A DNA stretch of 15,854 nucleotides from an uncultured Collinsella sp. (lineage in GTDB: Bacteria > Actinomycetota > Coriobacteriia > Coriobacteriales > Coriobacteriaceae), in assembly GCA_958427895.1 (NCBI GenBank), contig CAUADW010000036.1, positions 1 through 15,854 of the forward strand. The letters are read 5' to 3'. Below are positions 8,551-14,688 of the stretch, piece after piece. Position 1 is the stretch's first letter; the number at the start of each line of letters is the position of its first letter. The position numbers and the translations under genes were made by a program. The notes below the pieces were generated by a model, which did not search any database, was not told the DNA's origin, and was given only the letters and a program-made list of their open reading frames with translations.

Positions 8551-9380
8551 TAGAGCTCCTCCCCTGCTGCTGCGAGCTCGGCCATGGCCTGCTCAAACTG
8601 TTTATCGTTGGGTGCCTTGCCGTGCCAGCCCACCTGGTTTTCCATAAAGGAGACGCCTTTGCCCTTCACCGTCTCGGCGATAATGGCCACGGGCGAGGCG
8701 CTCACCTTGCGAGCCTCGGCAAAGGCGGCGGCAATCTGCGCCATGTCGTTACCGTCGGCGAGCTCGATCACATGCCACTTAAAGGCGCGGAACTTGTCGG
8801 CAAGTGGCATAGCCGAGTTGACCTCATCGATCGTGCCGTCAATCTGCAGGCCGTTGTGGTCGACGATAGCGACGAGGTTATCCAAGTCGTGGTTGCCGGC
8901 GAACATGGCCGCCTCCCACACCTGGCCCTCCTCGCACTCGCCGTCGCCCAACAGCGTGTAGACGCGGTAGCTGTCACCCCAGTGCTTTGCGGCGAGCGCC
9001 ATTCCAACCGCAGCGGAGATACCCTGACCGAGCGATCCGGTAGACATGTCGACGCCCGGCGTATCATTCATATTGGGATGGCCCTGCAGGCGGCTGCCGA
9101 TATGACGGAGCGTCTCGAGCTCCTCCTTGGGAAAAAACCCACGTTCGGCGAGCACGGCATAGAGTGCCGGAGCGCAATGTCCCTTGGAGAGCACAAAGCG
9201 ATCGCGCTCAGCGCGGCTCGGATTCGCCGGGTCGACATCCATTTCCTCAAAGTAGAGGTAGGTCATAATGTCGGCGGCGCCAAGCGATCCGCCCGGATGC
9301 CCCGACTTGGCGGCGTGGACGCCCGTGACAATACCGCGGCGAACCTCATTGGCAATCTTGGCCAGTTCCTGATCGGTCAT
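8550..9380 (-). CDS. Transketolase, N-terminal subunit (thiamine diphosphate-binding domain)
   Basis: First half of the split transketolase, 276 residues. SGHPGGSLGAAD (26-37) and SKGHCAPALYA (65-75) are substrate and cofactor blocks. The thiamine diphosphate/Mg2+ motif starts at GDGECEEGQ (145-153) and ends at Asn176 of VDHN. MSTGSLGQG (112-120) is also typical. A longer frame reaches 9440, but the ATG at 9380 has GAGAGGA eight bases upstream and opens directly into the family's N-terminus. A GC-rich hairpin lies in the 62-base gap from transaldolase. Its pairing with transaldolase and a PTS points to rearranging sugar phosphates made by the imported sugar. Confidence 0.96.
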   Translation of the reverse strand: MTDQELAKIANEVRRGIVTGVHAAKSGHPGGSLGAADIMTYLYFEEMDVDPANPSRAERDRFVLSKGHCAPALYAVLAERGFFPKEELETLRHIGSRLQGHPNMNDTPGVDMSTGSLGQGISAAVGMALAAKHWGDSYRVYTLLGDGECEEGQVWEAAMFAGNHDLDNLVAIVDHNGLQIDGTIDEVNSAMPLADKFRAFKWHVIELADGNDMAQIAAAFAEARKVSASPVAIIAETVKGKGVSFMENQVGWHGKAPNDKQFEQAMAELAAAGEEL

Positions 9381-9401
9381 GGAGTTTCCTCTCTTGAGCA
9401 C

Positions 9402-9432
9402 GCCGGCCCGGCATAACAAATGCTGGGCCGGC
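9402..9432 (-). other. Intercistronic hairpin between transaldolase and transketolase N-half
   Basis: GCCGGCCC and GGGCCGGC form an 8-bp GC-only stem that continues through one mismatch into GCA/TGC, with a 7-base loop. No U tract follows on the minus strand, so it is not a typical intrinsic terminator. A role in RNA processing or 3' stability of the upstream segment is an inference. Confidence 0.6.
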
Positions 9433-9442
9433 AGAACCATCG

Positions 9443-10126
9443 TTACTGTGCCTCGACGACCTTTTTCCAGTCAGCCTCGAACGAGGCAAGGCCCTGGTCG
9501 GTCAGCGGATGATGCAGGCATTTCTTAAGAGCGGCCATGGGGACGGTCGCGATATCGGCACCGAGCAGCGCCGCCTGGGTCACGTGATTGGGCGTGCGGA
9601 CAGATGCGGTGATGATCTCGACGGTGTCGTCGACGTTCTTGCCAGTCCAGTCATAGTTCTTGATGCAGGTCACAACGTTGTCGAGCTGCGAGATACCGTC
9701 CTCGGCGATGTCGTCGATGCGTCCCACAAACGGGCTGATGTAGCGGGCACCGGCGTTGGCGGCCATGAGGGCCTGCGTCGGCGAGAAGACAAGCGTCATG
9801 TTGACGCGCACGCCTGCATCGGCCAGCGCGCGGCAGGCGGCGAGGCCGGCCTCGCACACGGGAAGCTTAACCACGATGTTGGGAGCCAGAGCGGCAAGGC
9901 GCTTGCCCTCCTCGATCATGCCCTCGGCAGTGGTCGCGGTGGACTCGGCGGACACGGGCAGGCCCTCGCAAAGCTCGGCGATCTTGAGCATGTGGGGTTC
10001 AAAGTCTGCAAGCTTGCCGCCGGTCTTGGCGTACAGGGACGGGTTGGTGGTTACGCCGGCAAGGCAGCCCCAGCTCTTGGCCTCGGCGATCTCGTCAAGG
10101 TTGGCGGTATCGATAAAGAACTTCAT
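9443..10126 (-). CDS. Transaldolase (small TalC/MipB-type)
   Basis: Moves a dihydroxyacetone unit between sugar phosphates through a Schiff base (sedoheptulose 7-phosphate + glyceraldehyde 3-phosphate to erythrose 4-phosphate + fructose 6-phosphate). It has 227 residues, the size of the compact family, with TTNPSL (26-31) and the Schiff-base Lys87 in NIVVKLP. Glu61 (SAES) and Phe133 (SPFVGR) stand where fructose-6-phosphate aldolases carry Gln and Tyr, which argues for true transaldolase activity. A longer frame to 10153 exists, but MKFFIDTANL at 10126 with AAGGAG eight bases upstream is the family start. The Shine-Dalgarno could be masked by a short CTCC/GGAG hairpin. A terminator-like hairpin precedes it in the operon. 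Confidence 0.94.
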   Translation of the reverse strand: MKFFIDTANLDEIAEAKSWGCLAGVTTNPSLYAKTGGKLADFEPHMLKIAELCEGLPVSAESTATTAEGMIEEGKRLAALAPNIVVKLPVCEAGLAACRALADAGVRVNMTLVFSPTQALMAANAGARYISPFVGRIDDIAEDGISQLDNVVTCIKNYDWTGKNVDDTVEIITASVRTPNHVTQAALLGADIATVPMAALKKCLHHPLTDQGLASFEADWKKVVEAQ

Positions 10127-10166
10127 GGTGCAAACTCCTTCGGAGGAATCCAAAACTCAAAAGAAA

Positions 10167-10191
10167 GGACAAAGGGGATGCCCCTTTGTCC
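10167..10191 (-). terminator. Terminator-like hairpin between the GatZ/KbaZ gene and transaldolase
   Basis: A perfect 11-bp stem GGACAAAGGGG / CCCCTTTGTCC with a 3-base loop is followed on the minus strand by TTTCTTTTGAGTTTTGG. This is a good intrinsic-terminator shape inside the operon. Only about 40 bases separate it from the transaldolase start codon and no promoter is visible there, so partial termination (attenuation) is more likely than a true operon end. Confidence 0.65.
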
Positions 10192-10196
10192 TATGT

Positions 10197-10232
10197 GCCG
10201 GGCCTGCAGCTGGGACATGCCCCAGGCCCGGC
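10197..10232 (-). other. GC-rich intercistronic hairpin after the GatZ/KbaZ gene
   Basis: GCCGGGCCTG (10197-10206) pairs perfectly over 10 bp with CAGGCCCGGC (10223-10232), with a 16-base loop. It lies 19 bases after the GatZ/KbaZ stop and just before the terminator-like hairpin, giving two tandem stem-loops in the transcript. It has no U tract of its own. Confidence 0.6.
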
Positions 10233-10251
10233 GTCGTGTAGGAAAAACTAC

Positions 10252-11526
10252 TTAGTCCTCGAGAGCCTTCTCGATGCGGCTCGTGACGCCCTTGAGGTTA
10301 AGACCGACGACGTACTGCTTGATCGGGCGCTTGATGTGCTCAATCACAAAGCGCTTGCCGTCGATGTCCTGGGCAGCGAGGTTGCGATAGAGCTTCTCGA
10401 CCTGCTCCTTGACCTCGGGATCGTTAAAGGCGTAGTGGCCGGAGACATCCAGAATCTTCAGGCTGAGCTCGTCGTCGGCCAGAATGTCGTCAACCTGCAG
10501 GTTAACGTCGTCGCCGGTCATCCACTTGCGCCAACGCTCGGTCTTGATAGCCTTGACCAGCAGCGTGTGATACAGGTCGGAGGGATCGTCGCACAGGCCG
10601 TTGTCGACCAGAATCTGCTCGGTAGCGCAGAGCTTGAGGTAGGCGCGGGTCTCCTCGGTGCCGTACTGAGGGGCGACATTGGAGGCCGTCACGTGAGCCG
10701 GGATGTGCTCGAGCAGCGTCGCGTCGTCCAGGTAGTCGGCGTTGTGCTCCTTCAGGCCCACGCCGTAGCGCTTTGCCATGTCGGCGAGCTCGCGGGCGTT
10801 CTTAAAGTTGTAATGGCCGACCTGCTCGGTCCAACGGGTAAGCGTGCCGGTCTGACCGACGATAAAGGTGGGCATGGGGCAGCCGCGCTTCTCGAGCTCG
10901 GGCTGCAGCTGAGAAATGAACTCCTCGTACTTATCGGTAGAGGTCAAGCCGCCATTGGTCTCCTCGGTACCGACCTCATAGGCGACCTCGGGCAGGTTAT
11001 GCTCGCGACGGTACTGCTCAAGGTAGTCGATAAGATCGATCGTGCGGCGAAGCACCACGTCAAGCGGAATAACCTTGCCGATCTGATAGGGGTCCTTGGT
11101 GGGGTCGACCATCAGCAGGTCAAAGCCTGCCTCCATGTCGGCGACGAAGGACTTGCGGGCGAGCTCCATGGCCTCGTCCTCGGGCAGGTGGGCGTTACGC
11201 TCCTCGTCGCGCTGCCACGGACCGCCGTGATCGCGGCACAGGTAGTACGGGCCGGTGTAACCCACCTCGTCGGCGACCTTCTTGATGTCGGCGGCAAAGC
11301 GCGTCTGGTCCCAACCGTTGACGTAGCCGGCGCCCATCTCGTCCATATCGACCTGGTTGCGGCTGGCGATAAACATGGGCGGGAAATCCTCGTCCTTGGC
11401 AAGCTCGAACACGGCCTGAATCAGGTTGGGGCTCATGGGGCCAATGCCGACCATGGTTGCGTGATCGCCACTATCCTGCAGCTTGAGCATGCCCTGAACG
11501 GCCTGGCGGATGGTGAGGTTGGACAT
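10252..11526 (-). CDS. GatZ/KbaZ-family protein (PF08013): tagatose-bisphosphate aldolase subunit or tagatose-6-phosphate 4-epimerase type
   Basis: A 424-residue cytosolic TIM-barrel protein of the GatZ/KbaZ family. Family-like blocks are IASRNQVD (53-60) followed by GAGYVNGWD (65-73), CRDHGGPW (97-104), LLMVDPTKDP (137-146) and YEVGTEETNGG (183-193). Classic members are the non-catalytic subunit of class II tagatose-1,6-bisphosphate aldolase and need GatY/KbaY, which is absent here. Other members epimerise C4 of tagatose 6-phosphate to give fructose 6-phosphate. A stand-alone gene beside transaldolase and transketolase fits the epimerase-like role better, but this is inference. The start is set by AAGGAG seven to eight bases before the ATG. 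A 144-base leader with interlocked inverted repeats separates it from EIIBC. Confidence 0.88.
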   Translation of the reverse strand: MSNLTIRQAVQGMLKLQDSGDHATMVGIGPMSPNLIQAVFELAKDEDFPPMFIASRNQVDMDEMGAGYVNGWDQTRFAADIKKVADEVGYTGPYYLCRDHGGPWQRDEERNAHLPEDEAMELARKSFVADMEAGFDLLMVDPTKDPYQIGKVIPLDVVLRRTIDLIDYLEQYRREHNLPEVAYEVGTEETNGGLTSTDKYEEFISQLQPELEKRGCPMPTFIVGQTGTLTRWTEQVGHYNFKNARELADMAKRYGVGLKEHNADYLDDATLLEHIPAHVTASNVAPQYGTEETRAYLKLCATEQILVDNGLCDDPSDLYHTLLVKAIKTERWRKWMTGDDVNLQVDDILADDELSLKILDVSGHYAFNDPEVKEQVEKLYRNLAAQDIDGKRFVIEHIKRPIKQYVVGLNLKGVTSRIEKALED

Positions 11527-11595
11527 TTTGTTCTCCTTCTCCAGAGGATTATTGACAAAAGTTCCCTGGGACCCAGATGCGGGCCCTATCAGTAC

Positions 11596-11655
11596 GGATG
11601 GATTTTGTTGTGTAGGGGCGGTTGTGCGGAGTCAAATCCATCCCTCCGCACAACC
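11596..11655 (-). ncRNA. Candidate structured RNA leader with H-type pseudoknot topology
   Basis: Read on the transcribed minus strand, GGTTGTGCGGAG is followed at once by GGATGGATTT, then GA, then CTCCGCACAACC, a 14-base linker, and AAATCCATCC. The first and third blocks pair perfectly over 12 bp. The second block, which makes up nearly all of the hairpin loop, pairs perfectly over 10 bp with the fourth. This gives an interleaved (pseudoknot) order. With no linker between the first two blocks, full simultaneous pairing may be strained, so partial or alternating pairing is possible. It lies between EIIBC and the GatZ/KbaZ gene, ending about 70 bases before that start codon. No known riboswitch class was recognised. 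Confidence 0.6.
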
Positions 11656-11670
11656 GGAGTCCTTAAAGGT

Positions 11671-13143
11671 TTACTTGGCCTGCTTATCGAGCGTGGGCTT
11701 CATGGCAATCAGGATTGCAGCGGCGACCACGGAGCCAATCACGATGTCCAGGCAGAACAGCGCGACGTTGTTGGTGGCAAGGGCGACGATAAAGCCACCG
11801 TGCGGGACGTAGCAGTCGATACCCTGGAAGGCGGCGAGCGCCGCACCCACGGCAGAGCCGATGCAGATGCCGGGCAGGGTGTGGCCAAGGTCCTTGACCG
11901 CGAAGGGGATAGCGCCCTCGGTAATGCCGATGCAGCCCATGAACAGTGCGGAGATACCCATCTGACGATCGGCGTCATCGAACTTATTCTTGGCGATGAG
12001 CGCAGCGAGGCCACAGGCGATCGGGGGAATGGCGACGGCGACGCGGAACATACCGTTAGGGCCGTAGATGCCGGAGGCCATGATGGCCATAGTAAAGGTC
12101 GAAGCGGTCTTGTTGATGGGGCCACCCATATCGAAGGCGGTCATAACACCAATGACCAGGCCCAGGACGACGGCGGAGCCGCCCTGCAGGCTACCGAGCA
12201 CGCTGGTGAGCCAATCCATCACAAAGCCAAGCGGCGTGGCCAGGATGTAGATGTAGGCCATGCCCAGGACGAGCGAGGTCAGAATCGGGATGATCAGGAT
12301 CGGCATGATGGTCTGGATGGTGTTGTTGACCTTCCAGGTCTTCATCCAGCGGACAAAGTAACCGCAGATAACAGCCATGATCATGGCGCCCAAGAAGCCG
12401 GTCGAAACGCTGTTGCCACTCGGGGTGACGACGGCGTTGTTGACCAAGTAGCCCAGGACGAAGCCAGGGGCAAGCGCGGGCTTGCCGGCCATCGAGTAGG
12501 CGATGTATGCCGCAAGCACCGGAATCATCATAGAGATGCCGGCCATGCCGATGGTGTTAAGGCTCACCATCAACGGGTTGGTGACCTCCATACCGCTAGC
12601 ACCGGCAGTACCGGATGCCAACGAGAAGGCGAGGAACACGCCACCGATAACGACAATGGGGATAAAATAGGAAACGCCGGTATTGAATGCATTGAGCAGC
12701 GTCTTACCCGGATCGGCAAAGATAGACTGCTTGGACGCCGGTGTCGGGGCCTGCGGGGCAGCGGAGACGGCCTTCTTCTCTGCCTTGGCCTCGGCCTTGG
12801 GCGCGTCAACGGCACCGCCCGTCGCCTTGATGATCTCAACAGCCTGGTCGATGATCTTGACCGGATCGGCGATCACATCGGAAGTACCGACCTTGAGGAA
12901 CTTGCCCTCGGCCATCTTCTGCTCAAAACGATCCTCGTTCTCGACACCCACGTCGACGGACTCCAGGACCAGGTCGGCGGAGTCCACGTCTTCCTGCGTG
13001 AGCTCATTCTCGATACCCAGGCCACCCTGAGCCTCGACCTTGCACTCGATGCCACGGGCGGCGCATTCATCCTGAATCGCCTTCTGGGCCATATACGTGT
13101 GGGCGATACCCACGGTACAGGCGGCAACGCCTACGATCTTCAT
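11671..13143 (-). CDS. PTS fructose-family transporter, EIIBC fusion
   Basis: Inner-membrane sugar importer that phosphorylates its substrate during uptake. It has 490 residues. EIIB (about 1-105) carries the phosphorylated Cys9 in AACTVGIAHTYMAQ, where most relatives read CPTG. An Ala/Lys/Pro linker (about 113-138) leads to a polytopic EIIC (about 140-485) with GITEGAIPFA (406-415) and VPHGG (446-450), both family hallmarks. There is no EIIA domain; a separate EIIA gene ends the operon. A longer frame reaches 13245, but MKIVGVAAC at 13143 with GAGG about seven bases upstream is the domain start. It is the first gene of the operon, downstream of a promoter and a LacI-type palindrome. The family handles fructose, mannose, mannosylglycerate and others, so the sugar is open. 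Confidence 0.95.
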   Translation of the reverse strand: MKIVGVAACTVGIAHTYMAQKAIQDECAARGIECKVEAQGGLGIENELTQEDVDSADLVLESVDVGVENEDRFEQKMAEGKFLKVGTSDVIADPVKIIDQAVEIIKATGGAVDAPKAEAKAEKKAVSAAPQAPTPASKQSIFADPGKTLLNAFNTGVSYFIPIVVIGGVFLAFSLASGTAGASGMEVTNPLMVSLNTIGMAGISMMIPVLAAYIAYSMAGKPALAPGFVLGYLVNNAVVTPSGNSVSTGFLGAMIMAVICGYFVRWMKTWKVNNTIQTIMPILIIPILTSLVLGMAYIYILATPLGFVMDWLTSVLGSLQGGSAVVLGLVIGVMTAFDMGGPINKTASTFTMAIMASGIYGPNGMFRVAVAIPPIACGLAALIAKNKFDDADRQMGISALFMGCIGITEGAIPFAVKDLGHTLPGICIGSAVGAALAAFQGIDCYVPHGGFIVALATNNVALFCLDIVIGSVVAAAILIAMKPTLDKQAK

Positions 13144-13226
13144 TGCTTCCCTCTTTTCATAGAGTTGCGTGCGCAAGACACCGTTTGCGGAGGCCTCCGG
13201 AGTATCCCCTGCCGTTTGGACTTGCT

Positions 13227-13242
13227 GTCTTTTCGACAAGAC
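13227..13242. promoter_or_regulatory. Predicted LacI-family operator at the PTS operon start
   Basis: GTCTTTTCGACAAGAC is a 16-base palindrome with 14 of 16 positions symmetric and a central CG, the usual form of a LacI-family site. It begins two bases after the predicted minus-strand -10 box and so would cover the transcription start, where binding blocks initiation. The regulator at 13559 is the obvious candidate protein. Confidence 0.65.
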
Positions 13243-13243
13243 C

Positions 13244-13273
13244 AATATAGGTGCTCGTTTTTCTTAATGCCAG
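13244..13273 (-). promoter_or_regulatory. Predicted promoter of the PTS operon
   Basis: On the minus strand, CTGGCA (13273-13268, 4 of 6 matches to TTGACA) and TATATT (13249-13244, 5 of 6 matches to TATAAT) are 18 bases apart. The EIIBC start codon is about 100 bases downstream of the -10, leaving a leader of roughly 95 bases. Confidence 0.5.
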
Positions 13274-13280
13274 CTTATTT

Positions 13281-13334
13281 CGGTAAACGCGCAGGTCAGA
13301 GCGTTGGTTATGCGATTTAGTTATGCGTTTAACC
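13281..13334. promoter_or_regulatory. Cluster of repeated TTATGCG / TAAACGC units
   Basis: GTTATGCG occurs at 13307-13314 and 13320-13327, a 13-base direct repeat. The second lies in GTTATGCGTTTAAC, 10 of 14 positions symmetric around a central CG. GGTAAACGCG at 13282-13291 resembles the reverse complement of that unit. The cluster is upstream of the operon -35 box and may be a second operator or overlap the regulator's promoter. Confidence 0.4.
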
Positions 13335-13558
13335 AAAAATGAATCCTGCGATTTTACCCTCGATTTCAAAAGTCAAGAAGTATTTGATTTTCTCGGTAGA
13401 CGGCAGATGCGCATGCCGGTCACAAATTTCGACCCCACCCGTATACCGCATTTGTTGCATACTCATATGAAAGGAAAAGGTCGCTCACCGAAGCGTATCC
13501 CTCACCAAGACTCAAAGTCATCATGTTGGAAAATGCTCATCTGTCGGAAGGAGTCGCT

Positions 13559-14569
13559 GTGGCAAAACAGCGCGTTACTATCGCAGACGTCGCTCGAGAG
13601 GCGGGAACCTCGACGGCAAGCGTCTCGTATTACCTCAACGACAAACGAGAAAAGCTTAGCGAAAAGACGCAGAACAAAATCGCGCGCGTCATTAAGGAAC
13701 TCGGATACGTTCCCAACGCCCAAGCGCAGACGCTCACCGGCAAGCAAACCCACGTCATCGCCATCATCATTTTGGATAACACCAACAAGTGGGCGGGCCT
13801 CGTCCTCAACGGCATGGAGCAGGTCATGCTCCCCGCGGGCTACCAAACGGTCGTTTGCACGAGCAACTTTAACCCCGAGACCGAGCTCATGTACGTCGAC
13901 AAGATGCTCTCGCTGGGCGTCGATGGCTTTATCATCCAGCCCACGGCAAACTTCAAAGCCGTCCACGACCGCATCAAGCGCGCCGGCAAGCCGGTCGTCT
14001 TTTTCGATGCGGCCATCTACAGCCCAGGTACCAGCTGGATCAAAACCAACCTCTACGACGGCGTGTACAACGCCACACAGGCACTCCTCGACGCCGGCTA
14101 CGAAGATTTCTTTTCCATTGCCGCCAACATGACCGAGATGCGCACCCGCATGGAGCGTTTTCAGGGGTATGCCGAGGCGCTGGCAGCGAACGGACAGCTC
14201 TACAAAGCGATTCCCATCGACCACAACAAGCCGTCAATCAACGAGCTTACCGAGTACTTTAAATTCAAGTTCAATCCCGCCAAGCGTACGCTCATCTTTG
14301 TCCAAAACCAATGGGCGCTCCCCCGCGTCTACAAGGCACTTCAGCCCATGGCCCATCTGCTTCCGCAGCAAATCGGCCTTTTGGGACTCAACTGCGAAGA
14401 CTGGACTAATCTCACCACACCGACCGTCTCCACCATCATCGAGCCCGTCGACCAGGAAGGTCGCGAAGCAGCCGAGATGCTGCTCGCCCTACTTGACGGC
14501 AGCAGCGAACCCGGCGAGCAGCGCATTCTCGAGTGCAAGCTCAACTGGCTCGACTCCACCTCGATCTAG
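13559..14569 (+). CDS. LacI-family transcriptional regulator of the divergent PTS/pentose-phosphate operon
   Basis: Regulator of 336 residues. The helix-turn-helix (VTIADVAREAG then TSTASVSYYL) opens the protein, a hinge with NAQAQTLTG follows, and a periplasmic-binding-like effector domain fills the rest (AIIILDN, GVDGFIIQP, LLGLNCEDWT). A GTG start at 13559 is preferred: GGAAGGAG lies five bases upstream and the product then begins just before the helix-turn-helix, like its homologue at 4066. An ATG at 13523 in the same frame is possible but adds 12 unusual residues and lacks a ribosome site as good. It is divergent from the EIIBC gene, so it most likely controls that operon in response to the imported sugar or its phosphate. 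Confidence 0.93.
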   Translation: MAKQRVTIADVAREAGTSTASVSYYLNDKREKLSEKTQNKIARVIKELGYVPNAQAQTLTGKQTHVIAIIILDNTNKWAGLVLNGMEQVMLPAGYQTVVCTSNFNPETELMYVDKMLSLGVDGFIIQPTANFKAVHDRIKRAGKPVVFFDAAIYSPGTSWIKTNLYDGVYNATQALLDAGYEDFFSIAANMTEMRTRMERFQGYAEALAANGQLYKAIPIDHNKPSINELTEYFKFKFNPAKRTLIFVQNQWALPRVYKALQPMAHLLPQQIGLLGLNCEDWTNLTTPTVSTIIEPVDQEGREAAEMLLALLDGSSEPGEQRILECKLNWLDSTSI

Positions 14570-14688
14570 ACCGCGGGACAAATTAATCAGTAGCGTCTAT
14601 CCCAAATCTTGAGTATTTGTTCGATAGAACGACCCTCGGCGGCTCCTGCTAGACTGGTAGATTCCCAACCGTCCCTCCAGGAGCCTCA

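Larger units (their letters stand above)
13144..13558. promoter_or_regulatory. Divergent control region between the PTS operon and its LacI-family regulator
   Basis: This 415-base gene-free stretch is more AT-rich than its neighbours. On the minus side it holds a predicted promoter (13244-13273), a palindrome at the start site (13227-13242) and about 100 bases of 5' leader. Further right lie repeated TTATGCG/TAAACGC units (13281-13334). From 13335 to 13540 no convincing promoter, RNA or small gene was identified, although the regulator's own promoter must be there or within the repeat cluster. Confidence 0.7.

Noticed and set aside
7612..9380. Sulfosugar (sulfo-transketolase type) or apiose pathway
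   Set aside because: Split transketolases occur in both, but the isomerases, kinases, dehydrogenases and exporters that define those pathways are missing, and import here is by a PTS.
9443..10126. Naming the small transaldolase as fructose-6-phosphate aldolase (Fsa)
   Set aside because: Glu61 and Phe133 replace the Gln and Tyr that mark Fsa, so transaldolase is the better call.
10186..13320. A 1044-codon open frame on the plus strand
   Set aside because: It runs antisense to the EIIBC, GatZ/KbaZ and adjoining genes. Such long mirror frames are expected opposite GC-rich genes. The product is compositionally odd (rich in His, Asp, Gly, Val) with no recognisable domain.
13323..14132. Plus-strand frame starting in the divergent control region and overlapping the LacI gene
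   Set aside because: It is in a different frame from the clear LacI product, gives an Arg/Ser/Thr-rich translation and has no family signature.
14617..14632. LexA-like box upstream of the nuclease gene (GTTC-GATA-GAAC)
   Set aside because: The half-sites are in the opposite orientation to the Gram-positive LexA box (GAAC then GTTC), and the symmetric part is only 4 bp.
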